Source: an uncultured Phascolarctobacterium sp. (GTDB lineage Bacteria > Bacillota > Negativicutes > Acidaminococcales > Acidaminococcaceae). From it: a stretch of DNA of 64,000 bases. Of this stretch, positions 8,338 through 16,738 are shown one piece after another. How positions within the stretch are numbered: position 1 is the first letter of the stretch; each line of letters opens with the position of its first letter. The stretch covers positions 1-64,000 of the forward strand of contig NZ_CAAGLX010000017.1 in the NCBI RefSeq assembly GCF_900770955.1, in the 5' to 3' direction. The notes under the pieces were generated by a model. The model had not been told where the DNA came from. It saw nothing but the letters and a program-made list of their open reading frames with translations, and did not search any database. A program made the translations under genes and the position numbers.

Positions 8338-9270
8338 TTACTTCTTCTTCATCTGCATAACAACCCAGCCGCCACGATGGTCAACCGCGTCAACATAAAG
8401 TCCCTGCGCCTGTGCCGCAGCCTCCACATCAGCCATGCGCTCCTCAATAATACCGCTCGCCAAAAGCACACCATCGTCATTCAGCTTCTGCGGAATATCC
8501 TGTAGCAGCATAATAACAATATCAGCAATAATATTGGCGATAATAACATCAGCCTTGCCCTCGGTGCCATGCAGCAAATCGCCCTCGCGCACCTCAATCT
8601 GCTCGCTCAGACCGTTATCCGCAACGTTCTCCTTCGCAACACGCACAGCAACACCGTCAATATCCACAGCCTTAACAGACTTAGCACCCAGCATCGCCGC
8701 AGCAATCGCCAGAATACCGCTGCCGGTACCAACGTCAAACACAGTAGAATCAGGCGTAATAACCTTCTCCAGGCGCTCCATCATCATATTGGTAGTGTGA
8801 TGCGTGCCTGTACCGAAGGCCATGCCCGGATCAATTTCAATAACATGCTCGCCGGCCTTAGGAGCATACTCCTCCCAGCTCGGCTTAATAACAAGACTCT
8901 TGCCCACATGAGTAACATGGAAATACTGCTTCCATTCGTTAGCCCAATCCTGCTCGCTCACCTTGCGGAAGCGAGTATTGCCGAAACGGTACTTGCCGAT
9001 ACGCTCCTCAATCAGCGCCAGCTGCTCGTCAATCTCTGCCAAGCGTTTTTCCAGCTTCTCATCATCAGCATAATAAGCGCTGACAGTAACAACCTCGGTA
9101 TTCTCCTGCTCGGGAATATCGCACAGCTCCCAGGTACCGCTGTTTCTCAAATCATTAATCAGCTGCGGGTCCTCAATCGCAACACCCTTAGAACCAATGC
9201 TCGTCAGCATATCCGCTACAGCCTCTACTGCTTCATGCGTTACCGCTACATTAACCTCTATCCACTGCAT
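8338..9270 (-). CDS. prmA: Ribosomal protein L11 methyltransferase
   Basis: 310 aa. Trimethylates lysines and the N-terminus of ribosomal protein L11. The N-terminal domain recognises L11 (WIEVNVAVTHEAVEAVADML); the catalytic domain has GMAFGTGTHHTT, the SAM motif VFDVGTGSGILAIAA and the NPPY-like IIANIIADI. ATG 9270 is chosen: AAGGAG is 8 nt upstream, whereas the GTG three codons earlier abuts that Shine-Dalgarno. First gene of the prmA-rsmE-mtaB-hinT operon, divergent from the sensor kinase. Confidence 0.95.
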   Translation of the reverse strand: MQWIEVNVAVTHEAVEAVADMLTSIGSKGVAIEDPQLINDLRNSGTWELCDIPEQENTEVVTVSAYYADDEKLEKRLAEIDEQLALIEERIGKYRFGNTRFRKVSEQDWANEWKQYFHVTHVGKSLVIKPSWEEYAPKAGEHVIEIDPGMAFGTGTHHTTNMMMERLEKVITPDSTVFDVGTGSGILAIAAAMLGAKSVKAVDIDGVAVRVAKENVADNGLSEQIEVREGDLLHGTEGKADVIIANIIADIVIMLLQDIPQKLNDDGVLLASGIIEERMADVEAAAQAQGLYVDAVDHRGGWVVMQMKKK

Positions 9271-9303
9271 TTTCTGCACTCCTTTTTAATTTATATTCAT
9301 TTT

Positions 9304-9333
9304 ATTATACAACAGAAAAGCCTCGCATTTCAA
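9304..9333 (-). promoter_or_regulatory. Promoter of the prmA operon
   Basis: Minus strand: -35 TTGAAA (9333-9328), 18-bp spacer, -10 TATAAT (9309-9304). Confidence 0.65.
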
Positions 9334-9388
9334 CACGCCATTTTTTCTCTTCAGTTAGAAAAAATTACTTTAATTTTAGTTTGCATTT

Positions 9389-9397
9389 GCTATAATT
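9389..9397 (+). promoter_or_regulatory. Extended -10 promoter of the sensor kinase gene
   Basis: TGCTATAAT (TG at 9389, -10 at 9392-9397) with no convincing -35. The kinase ATG at 9443 is preceded by AAGGA. Confidence 0.5.
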
Positions 9398-9442
9398 ATC
9401 TTAAAGAAGCTTTTCTATATTATTTCTAAGGAATGATGTTAT

Positions 9443-10759
9443 ATGCAGATTCAAGATTTTATTATCCTTATCTATATTATCCTGCGCATTGTCCCCAGCT
9501 CTTATCTATGCTACTATCCCTTTTTGGAAGACCTGCGCTTATCTAAAAAAGTAGCAATGTGCGGCTTTTTTGCTATTATTCTCATAGAATGGGGAATTTT
9601 CATATTCACCGGACACAATTTCGATAAGCTGTCGACATTATATGGGATTTACCCGCTCTATATATTCTACTACTTCGCCACCGTAAAAGGTAATAACAGT
9701 AAGCAGCTTTTTTGCATCCTGCTCACAGGCAATTTTGACATTGTGCTGCAGACACTGGCTATGCTCGCAGAACGCTTTTCCCCCACTCCCGGTTACTACT
9801 ATGCTACCGCCACCTTCGTACTCCTACTGGCACAATCTGCTTATTTTTCCTTGTTTTACTATGCTGCAAAAAAATTCAAGCAACTCTTCCGCAGCACTAA
9901 ATATAATAATATTATCACCTACTCCAACTATATTTTAGCTTTTAACTTTGTTGCCCTGGTACTCATCCGCAATTTTTCTGAACCACGCACCTGGAATCTT
10001 TTCTTTGCCCGCTTTCTGTGCGCCATGCCGCTCTTCTTCTTTGTTTACATGATGATGGATCTGCTGAAAGAAAAAAATGATAACAACGTGATGTCCGTCA
10101 AGCTCAGCTCGCTGGAAGAACTGCGTCGCAACGAAAAGCCTTACTACGATTTCGTTATCGAAACCTGGCAAAAATCGCGCCGCCTGCGCCATGACCAAAA
10201 GCATCTCCTGGTTATGCTCAACCAGCTTTATGAAGAAAAAAAGTTTGATAGGCTTGGCCAGCATCTGCGTGCTATCCTTAAATATACAGAACAGCAGCAA
10301 ACAGTAAAGCTTTATGGCAATGAAACCATCGATGGCCTTATCGGCTACTGGCAGATGCAGGCACAGGAAAAAGGCATCCCCTTTGCCGTGGATATCAGCT
10401 TCAGTAAAATAAAAATCAACGATATTGATTTGGCCATTATTTTAGGCAATGCCCTGGAAAATGCTTTTACAGCAGTTACTGAAGACAGCGTAACTCAGCG
10501 CAGCAACTGCTATATTAACGTAAAAATCAGAGAAAGAGCCTCTATATTGCTGATAGAAGTTGTTAATTCCTTCAGCGGCAACATCGTGCGTTATAATGAC
10601 CAGTTTTATTCTGCCAAACGCAACTACAAGGAGCCTGGCACCGGACTGGAAAACATCAGAATGATTTGCGAAAAATACGCAGGCAGCAATAATGTCAGCT
10701 TCGACAACCAAAGCTTCAAGCTGCAGCTGATGCTGTCAAACACGCACTTAGAAGGTTAA
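9443..10759 (+). CDS. AgrC/LytS-like membrane sensor histidine kinase
   Basis: 438 aa. About the first 210 residues are strongly hydrophobic with six or so predicted membrane segments, and no extracellular sensor domain is apparent. The H-box is RRLRHDQKHLL with candidate phospho-acceptor H250, the HxxxH style of AgrC-type (HPK10) kinases. A GHKL ATPase domain follows: N-box LGNALENAF (N336, N340) and G-box GTGLENIRM (G399). Such kinases sense peptides or membrane state and phosphorylate LytTR regulators. No regulator gene is adjacent; the only LytTR regulator here is at 4156-4857, so a split pair is plausible. No AgrB/AgrD peptide gene was seen nearby. ilvA follows with its own promoter. Confidence 0.88.
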   Translation: MQIQDFIILIYIILRIVPSSYLCYYPFLEDLRLSKKVAMCGFFAIILIEWGIFIFTGHNFDKLSTLYGIYPLYIFYYFATVKGNNSKQLFCILLTGNFDIVLQTLAMLAERFSPTPGYYYATATFVLLLAQSAYFSLFYYAAKKFKQLFRSTKYNNIITYSNYILAFNFVALVLIRNFSEPRTWNLFFARFLCAMPLFFFVYMMMDLLKEKNDNNVMSVKLSSLEELRRNEKPYYDFVIETWQKSRRLRHDQKHLLVMLNQLYEEKKFDRLGQHLRAILKYTEQQQTVKLYGNETIDGLIGYWQMQAQEKGIPFAVDISFSKIKINDIDLAIILGNALENAFTAVTEDSVTQRSNCYINVKIRERASILLIEVVNSFSGNIVRYNDQFYSAKRNYKEPGTGLENIRMICEKYAGSNNVSFDNQSFKLQLMLSNTHLEG

Positions 10760-10762
10760 ATC

Positions 10763-10791
10763 TTGACGCAAAAACTAAAATCGCTTATACT
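10763..10791 (+). promoter_or_regulatory. Promoter of ilvA
   Basis: -35 TTGACG (10763-10768), 17-bp spacer, -10 TATACT (10786-10791), starting 3 bp after the kinase stop. Confidence 0.8.
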
Positions 10792-10862
10792 AAAATGGAT
10801 TTTGGCATTTGCCACAGTCTATTTTTGTATTTTTATTAAGGGAAAGAAAAGAAGGTATCAAA

Positions 10863-12077
10863 ATGCTCTCATTAGACAAAATTTATCACGCAGCCTTCAT
10901 CCTTAAAAGCGTAGCACGTAAAACAGATTTAATAGCTGCTCCGCATTTAAGTGAAGGCAACAACTTGTATCTGAAAACAGAAAACCTGCAGGTAACCGGT
11001 AGCTTTAAGGTACGCGGTGCCTACTACAAAATCAGCCAGCTGACACCGGAGGAAGCAAGCAAGGGCGTTATCGCCTGCAGCGCCGGCAACCACGCACAGG
11101 GCGTAGCACTGGCTGCAACCAGCATGGGCATCAAAAGCGTCATCTGCATGCCGGACGGCGCACCGATTATGAAGGTAGAGAACACCAAGCGCCTCGGCGC
11201 ACAGGTAGAGCTTGTTCCCGGTGCCTACGATGAAGCGCATGACCGCGCCGTACAGCTGCAGGAAGAAACAGGCATGACCTTTATTCATCCGTATGATGAC
11301 GAGCTTGTCATCGCCGGTCAGGGCAGCATCGGCCTGGAAATCTTAGACCAGCTGCCGGACGTTGAAGCAGTAATCGTACCAATTGGCGGCGGTGGCCTTA
11401 TCAGCGGCGTAGCCTTCGCTATCAAAAGCCTGCGTCCGGAGGTTAAGGTTTACGGCGTACAGGCAGCAGGCGCAGCCAGCATGTACAACGCCTTCCATGA
11501 TCATAAATACGAAACATTGGAGCAAGTCAACACCTTTGCCGACGGCATTGCCGTAAAAACTCCTGGTGAAAACACCTACGAGCTCATCAGCAAATATGTC
11601 GACGATATCGTTACCGTCAGCGAGGACGAAATCGCAACAGCTATTTTAACCTTGATTGAAAAGCAGAAGCTCATTGCCGAAGGTGCAGGCGCAACTCCGG
11701 TAGCAGCAGCCTTGTTCGACAAGCTGCCGATTAAAGGCAAGAAAACCGTTTGCGTTGTATCCGGCGGTAACATCGACGTTAACATCCTCTCACGCGTAAT
11801 CACCCGCGGTCAGGTTACCAGCGGCCGCAGAGTTGACCTTGTCATTGTCCTGGAGGACCGTCCGGGCCAACTGCTGCAGGTCAGCGAAATTGTCAGTCAA
11901 TGCGGTGCCAACGTTGTCGGCGTACACCACAACCGCAGCGACGCCAACATGGCCATCACCGGCTGCTTCCTCAAGCTGGAGCTGGAAACACGTGATGCCG
12001 CTCAAATCAAAGAAATCGAAGACAAGCTGACCGCAGCGGGCTTCAAACTGCTCAACGACAAAACCAACCAGCATTAA
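10863..12077 (+). CDS. ilvA: Threonine ammonia-lyase (threonine dehydratase) with ACT domain
   Basis: 404 aa. PLP enzyme converting threonine to 2-oxobutanoate and ammonia. PLP lysine K49 lies in TGSFKVRGAYY; the phosphate-binding glycine loop is IGGGGLISGVA. A single C-terminal ACT domain (about 330-404, DLVIVLEDRPGQLLQVSEI) gives the short one-ACT form seen in many anaerobes, used in catabolism or isoleucine synthesis. ATG 10863 has AGAAGG 7 nt upstream; 18 further in-frame codons upstream would cover the leader and are rejected. Own promoter and terminator; no other ilv genes nearby, so a degradative role is as likely as a biosynthetic one. Confidence 0.93.
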   Translation: MLSLDKIYHAAFILKSVARKTDLIAAPHLSEGNNLYLKTENLQVTGSFKVRGAYYKISQLTPEEASKGVIACSAGNHAQGVALAATSMGIKSVICMPDGAPIMKVENTKRLGAQVELVPGAYDEAHDRAVQLQEETGMTFIHPYDDELVIAGQGSIGLEILDQLPDVEAVIVPIGGGGLISGVAFAIKSLRPEVKVYGVQAAGAASMYNAFHDHKYETLEQVNTFADGIAVKTPGENTYELISKYVDDIVTVSEDEIATAILTLIEKQKLIAEGAGATPVAAALFDKLPIKGKKTVCVVSGGNIDVNILSRVITRGQVTSGRRVDLVIVLEDRPGQLLQVSEIVSQCGANVVGVHHNRSDANMAITGCFLKLELETRDAAQIKEIEDKLTAAGFKLLNDKTNQH

Positions 12078-12087
12078 CAAAAAAATT

Positions 12088-12127
12088 AACCACAGCCTAC
12101 ATCCAAAATGTAAGCTGTGGTTTTTTT
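12088..12127 (+). terminator. ilvA terminator (probably bidirectional)
   Basis: Stem AACCACAGCCTACAT / ATGTAAGCTGTGGTT followed by T5-7. On the minus strand it also has a T-rich tail and could stop glmS transcription. Confidence 0.9.
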
Positions 12128-12308
12128 AGTGCGTTATATTATTCTGTTCCTTGCGAGCACGAAGTATACGACGTATAAGGCGTTTATATTACGCTATCTT
12201 ATAAGAGCTGGGAGAATGTGCCGGAGGCGATACGAACCTGACGAACGCGTACTTTTAAGTACGTGGAAGAATGTTCGTGAAGCATACGGTGCGTTATACC
12301 CGCTCTTC
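12128..12308. other. Unexplained intergenic element between convergent ilvA and glmS
   Basis: No gene. GTGCGTTATA occurs at 12129 and again at 12289, exactly 160 bp apart. Inside are a perfect hairpin CGTACTT/AAGTACG (12248-12263), two degenerate AGAATGT...ATACG units, and outer arms AAGAGC/GCTCTT. It may be a small dispersed repeat, a relic of a mobile element, or a structured 3' end of the glmS transcript. Confidence 0.35.
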
Positions 12309-14147
12309 TTACTCTACGGTAACGCTCTTAGCCAAATTACGAGGCTTATCAACATCAAGACCTTTAGAAACACTCACATAATAACCCATAAGCTGCAACG
12401 GAATAACTGCCAGACTGGTCATGAAATGCTCGTCAGTCTTAGGAATATACACTGTGAAATCAGCGGTATCTTCGATATTATAGTTGCCATAGGTAGTCAG
12501 GCCCATCAGATAAGCACCACGGCTGCGGCACTCAACCATGTTGCTGACAGTCTTTTCGTAAAGCTCGCTCTGAGTCAGCACACCGATAACCAGAGTGCCG
12601 TCCTCAATCAAGCTGATAGTGCCGTGCTTCAATTCGCCGGCAGCATAAGCCTCACTGTGAATGTAGGAAATTTCCTTCATCTTCAGGCTGCCCTCCAGGC
12701 TGACAGCGTAGTCCAGGCCACGGCCGATAAAGAAGATATCCTTAGCGTTAACCTGCTTAGCAGCAAACCATTGGATGCGTTCCTTATCCTCGATAATCTT
12801 TTGGATTTTATCCGGCAGCTGTGCCATTTCCTGAATCAGCTCCAGATATTTTGCTTCGTCAATAGTACCGCGGACAACAGCAAACTGAATTGCCAGGCAG
12901 TAAGCCGCAATCAGCTGAGTACTGTAAGCCTTGGTAGTTGCAACAGCAATTTCCGGACCTGCCAGTGTATAGAACACATTATCTGCTTCGCGGGCAATGG
13001 AGCTGCCTACTACGTTGACAATGCCAAGAGTTTTGATGCCCTTGTCTTTAGCCAGACGCAGAGCTGCCAGGCTGTCGGCAGTTTCGCCGGACTGACTGAC
13101 AACAATAACCAGCTCGTTTTTGCTCAGCAGAGGCTTGCGGTATCTGAATTCGGAAGCCAGCTCGGTACGAACAGGAATCTGTGCCAGATCCTCAATAACA
13201 TACTGTGCTGCCACGCCTACATGATAAGCACTGCCGCAGGCAACGATGCAGATTTGGTCAATATTTTTGATATCTTCATCACTGAGGCCGACAGAGCTCA
13301 TATCCAGCTTGCCGTCAACCAGTACGGAATTTAAAGTATCGCGTACTGCCTTGGGCTGCTCGTGGATTTCCTTCATCATGAAATGCTCAAAGCCTGCTTT
13401 TTCGGCAGCTTCGGCGTCCCATTTGATTTCGGTCAACGGTTTTTCGATTACTTCCTCATCAACATTATAGAAGGTAACCTCGCCGTTAGCCAGACGAGCC
13501 ATTTCCAGGTTGCCGATGTAATATACCTGACGGGTGTATTTCAAAATTGCAGGCACGTCGCTGGCAACATAACATTCGCCGTCCTGCACGCCGATAATCA
13601 TCGGGCTGTCCTTGCGGGCAACATAAATTTCGCCGGGATATTCCTTGAACATTACTGCCAAAGCATAGGAGCCGCGCATACGGATCATAGCATGGCTCAG
13701 AGCATCGGTCGGAGTATGCTCATATTTTTTATAGTAATAGTCAACCAGCTTAACGGCAACCTCGGTATCAGTCTGAGAATAGAAGGTATAGCCATTGTGC
13801 AGCAGCTTTTCCTTCAGCTCCTGATAGTTTTCGATAATACCGTTGTGTACGGCAACTACATTGCCATCAGCACTGGCATGCGGATGCGCATTAGTTTCGG
13901 AAGGCTCGCCATGGGTTGCCCATCTGGTATGACCGATACCGCAGGTACCGATGAGGCTTTGACCGCCGTTAGTCTTGGCGTAAAGCTCCTTCAGACGGCC
14001 CTTGGCCTTAACAATCTGCACCTGCGCACTGCCGTCGCGCACTGCCAGGCCGGCAGAATCATAGCCACGATATTCCAGCTTGGACAGGCCATCCAACAAA
14101 ATAGGCGCTGCCTGCTTATTTCCACAAAATCCAACAATACCACACAT
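12309..14147 (-). CDS. glmS: Glutamine-fructose-6-phosphate transaminase (isomerising)
   Basis: 612 aa, complete. Makes glucosamine-6-phosphate for peptidoglycan and LPS. N-terminal glutaminase domain: MCGIVGFCGN with the catalytic cysteine after Met1, then YRGYDSAG and HTRWATHG. Two SIS sugar-isomerase domains follow (VACGSAYHVG, VSQSGETADSLAAL) and it ends DKPRNLAKSVTVE. It is 38 bp downstream of galE, so both probably share a transcript. I saw no glmS ribozyme sequence in front of it; the short gap leaves no room. Confidence 0.97.
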   Translation of the reverse strand: MCGIVGFCGNKQAAPILLDGLSKLEYRGYDSAGLAVRDGSAQVQIVKAKGRLKELYAKTNGGQSLIGTCGIGHTRWATHGEPSETNAHPHASADGNVVAVHNGIIENYQELKEKLLHNGYTFYSQTDTEVAVKLVDYYYKKYEHTPTDALSHAMIRMRGSYALAVMFKEYPGEIYVARKDSPMIIGVQDGECYVASDVPAILKYTRQVYYIGNLEMARLANGEVTFYNVDEEVIEKPLTEIKWDAEAAEKAGFEHFMMKEIHEQPKAVRDTLNSVLVDGKLDMSSVGLSDEDIKNIDQICIVACGSAYHVGVAAQYVIEDLAQIPVRTELASEFRYRKPLLSKNELVIVVSQSGETADSLAALRLAKDKGIKTLGIVNVVGSSIAREADNVFYTLAGPEIAVATTKAYSTQLIAAYCLAIQFAVVRGTIDEAKYLELIQEMAQLPDKIQKIIEDKERIQWFAAKQVNAKDIFFIGRGLDYAVSLEGSLKMKEISYIHSEAYAAGELKHGTISLIEDGTLVIGVLTQSELYEKTVSNMVECRSRGAYLMGLTTYGNYNIEDTADFTVYIPKTDEHFMTSLAVIPLQLMGYYVSVSKGLDVDKPRNLAKSVTVE

Positions 14148-14185
14148 AAATTCTTTCCTCTTTTTCTCCAGTTTTTCTTTTAGCC

Positions 14186-15202
14186 TTACGCTTCAAAGCC
14201 ATCGGGGTTGTTCTTCTGCCAGTTCCAGGAATCGCGGCACATATCCTCAATTCCCAGCTCTGCCTTCCAGCCCAGCTTTTCCCACGCCTTCGACGGGTCC
14301 GAATAGCAGGCTGCAACATCACCTGCACGGCGTTGGTCGATTACATAAGGTATTTTAATTCCGTTGGCCTTTTCAAATGCTTTCACCAGGTCCAGCACCG
14401 AATAGCCAATGCCTGTACCAAGATTATACACCTCTATGCCACATTTGTCATCTATTGCCTGCAATGCTTTGACATGTCCCTTCGCCAAATCTACAACATG
14501 AATGTAATCACGCACGCCTGTACCGTCCGGGGTGGGATAATCATTGCCGAAAACATGCAGCTCTTTTAATTTGCCAGCAGCAACCTGTGTAATATAAGGC
14601 ATCAGGTTGTTGGGAACGCCGTTGGGATTTTCCCCGATAAGACCGGAGCTGTGCGCACCGATAGGGTTAAAATAGCGCAAAAGTACCACATTCCACTCAT
14701 TATCTGCCACATGCAGGTCACGCAATATTTCCTCCAGCATCGACTTGGTATTACCGTAGGGATTAGTACAATGTCCTTTGGGACAGCTTTCGGTAATTGG
14801 CATTACCGCAGGATTGCCGTAAACAGTTGCCGAAGAGCTGAAGATGATGTTCTTGCAGCCTGCGTCACGCATTTCCTCCAGCAAAACCAAGGTGCCGGCT
14901 ATATTATTATCATAATACTCCAACGGCTTCTGCACCGATTCGCCCACAGCCTTTAGTCCGGCAAAATGAATGCAGCAATCGAAGCTGTGCTCCGCAAAAA
15001 TTTTCTTCAGTCCGGCACGGTCTCTGATATCCGTTTCATAAAAGGGTATCTTCTTCCCGGTAATTTTTTCTACACGCTGCATTGCCTGTCTGCTGGAATT
15101 AACAAGATTATCCGCAACCGCAACGCTGTGTCCGGCATTAAGCAGCTCTATAACTGTATGCGAGCCGATATAGCCGGCCCCCCCTGTAACTAATATATGC
15201 AT
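14186..15202 (-). CDS. galE: UDP-glucose 4-epimerase
   Basis: 338 aa. Interconverts UDP-glucose and UDP-galactose, or the N-acetyl forms. NAD Rossmann motif GGAGYIGSH at the N-terminus; catalytic SSSATVYG serine and YGNTK (YxxxK). First gene of galE-glmS, together supplying amino-sugar and galactose precursors for the envelope. AGGTGAAAAT precedes the ATG. A short palindrome ATACTGC/GCAGTAT (15244-15259) lies upstream; I could not pick a clear promoter. Confidence 0.95.
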   Translation of the reverse strand: MHILVTGGAGYIGSHTVIELLNAGHSVAVADNLVNSSRQAMQRVEKITGKKIPFYETDIRDRAGLKKIFAEHSFDCCIHFAGLKAVGESVQKPLEYYDNNIAGTLVLLEEMRDAGCKNIIFSSSATVYGNPAVMPITESCPKGHCTNPYGNTKSMLEEILRDLHVADNEWNVVLLRYFNPIGAHSSGLIGENPNGVPNNLMPYITQVAAGKLKELHVFGNDYPTPDGTGVRDYIHVVDLAKGHVKALQAIDDKCGIEVYNLGTGIGYSVLDLVKAFEKANGIKIPYVIDQRRAGDVAACYSDPSKAWEKLGWKAELGIEDMCRDSWNWQKNNPDGFEA

Positions 15203-15322
15203 ATTTTCACCTCTATTTACGCTTCAGACAACTGTTTAATCATACTGCCTGCAGTATTATTTTACTACCTGCTGCCTTAATCTAAGGTGAACAAGCTAAA
15301 TCTTTTCCCATATTTTTTCTGT

Positions 15323-15907
15323 TTAACTGCCGATAATCGGCTTATTTTCCATTGTATTTAACAGCTTGGAAAGCTGCCATTTAATCGTTTCCGCCGGCTT
15401 GTCGTAATTGCCCATTTCACGCAGTCCGCTTTCACGCACGCGTTTTTTCAGAAACTTATTGCCGTCCTTTTTATAAACGAAAAGGTCTGCAGACGCTGCG
15501 ACGCGTACATAGGTATCGTTGTCAAAGCGCATGCCCCAACCGCTCACAAGTGTTTCGTCCATTTCATAGATACGGGCGACAACCAACACATCTGTTTTGC
15601 TCTTTTCTGCCAAGGCAGCCAAAGAAGCCGCATCCGGCTTTACGCCGTCGCGTACAGCCCGGCTCACAAGCATCTGCGGCTCGCCACCGTCTATAATACG
15701 ATAATCGGGAAAGCGGTAGGCTAACCTTACCATCTGCCGCCACTGTTTATACACAGCGCCATCCACGCCGCCGTCCTGGTCGATTACCACAAAGCCCACA
15801 GAACGCTCCGCAAAATCAGCCCGCGCCGTCTGCGGCAAAATAGCTGTAAACAAGGACGCAAATACTGCCAAAAAGCAGACCTGCAGCAGCCATTTAAATT
15901 TTTTCAT
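15323..15907 (-). CDS. Secreted protein of unknown function
   Basis: 194 aa from ATG 15907 (AGGTGATCCTT upstream; the frame extends 16 codons further into udp). A clear signal peptide (MKKFKWLLQVCFLAVFASL, cleavage probably after TARA) precedes about 165 residues with alternating strands (GFVVIDQDGGVDG, DVLVVARIYEMDE). The body recalls small periplasmic proteins with a GNA1162/LpoB-like alpha-beta fold, but I do not recognise the family. Last gene of the lspA-to-udp gene run, 16 bp after udp. Confidence 0.75.
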   Translation of the reverse strand: MKKFKWLLQVCFLAVFASLFTAILPQTARADFAERSVGFVVIDQDGGVDGAVYKQWRQMVRLAYRFPDYRIIDGGEPQMLVSRAVRDGVKPDAASLAALAEKSKTDVLVVARIYEMDETLVSGWGMRFDNDTYVRVAASADLFVYKKDGNKFLKKRVRESGLREMGNYDKPAETIKWQLSKLLNTMENKPIIGS

Positions 15908-15923
15908 AAGGATCACCTGCCTG

Positions 15924-16724
15924 TTAATCGGCATCTGCTGCCAAAAGCAGCTCAACAGCTCCGCGTGTTACCTGCACCATATAGCCGAAGGCACGCTGAT
16001 AAACGTCGGGCGGCGCCACGCTTTCGCTTTGCGTGCGCTTAACTACCACACCACAGACAGCGCCTGCCTGTAAGCCCAAGGCCTGTGAGGTCACGAAAAG
16101 GGCGGAGGTTTCCATTTCATAGTTCAGCACACCCAGTGCCTGCCATTCCTGCATCGTGCCGCGGAACCGGCGCGGTACATAGCCGGTGAAGCTGTCGTAA
16201 CGCTCCTGCCCCGGCCAGAAGGTGTCGCTGGAGGCAGCAATGCCCAAATGATAGGGAGCGCCAGCATTCTTGGCTGCCAGCACCAGTGCAGTTGTCACCT
16301 CAAAGCTGGCAACCGCAGGAAACTCCAACGGCGCATAATGCTGCGAGGTTCCGTCCAGGCGAACAGCTGCCTTATCAATAATAATATCACCGAGATTAAC
16401 CTTTTCCTGTATCGTTCCTGTCGTACCGAAGCGGATGAGCTTTTTGATGCCCATGCGCGCCAGCTCCTCCAGGCAAATTGCTACAGAAGGACCGCCCATG
16501 CCCGTAGAGCAGACAAGCACCGGAGCATCGTTGATCCGCGTCAGCCAGCTGGTGTATTCGCGATGGCTGGCAATAAAGCTCGCATCACTGCCCAAGGCCT
16601 TTGCCAAAGGCTCCACACGTCCTGGGTCACCGGGAAGCACGGCAACAGTTGCGCCCTGCAGTTGCTCCGCCGAAAAACCTACATGGTATAAAATCTCCTC
16701 AGATGCTGCGTAATGTTTGCTCAT
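15924..16724 (-). CDS. udp: Uridine phosphorylase (nucleoside phosphorylase family 1)
   Basis: 266 aa. Cleaves uridine with phosphate to uracil and ribose-1-phosphate. PNP/UDP family motifs: VLPGDPGRVEPLA, RFGTTGTIQ, the uridine-type FWPGQERYDSFTG and NYEMETSALF. ATG 16724 with AGGTGG 5 nt upstream. 14 bp after deoB, whose product handles the pentose-1-phosphate, so the two form a salvage unit. A purine phosphorylase activity is less likely given the QERYD motif. Confidence 0.88.
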   Translation of the reverse strand: MSKHYAASEEILYHVGFSAEQLQGATVAVLPGDPGRVEPLAKALGSDASFIASHREYTSWLTRINDAPVLVCSTGMGGPSVAICLEELARMGIKKLIRFGTTGTIQEKVNLGDIIIDKAAVRLDGTSQHYAPLEFPAVASFEVTTALVLAAKNAGAPYHLGIAASSDTFWPGQERYDSFTGYVPRRFRGTMQEWQALGVLNYEMETSALFVTSQALGLQAGAVCGVVVKRTQSESVAPPDVYQRAFGYMVQVTRGAVELLLAADAD

Positions 16725-16738
16725 ATTGTCCACCTCTT

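Noticed and set aside
12117..13334. Plus-strand frame of 405 codons opposite glmS
   Set aside because: It begins inside the ilvA terminator, has no Shine-Dalgarno and mirrors a complete GlmS with all catalytic motifs.
14148..14185. Possible glmS ribozyme upstream of glmS
   Set aside because: The gap to galE is only 38 bp, too short for the ribozyme core.
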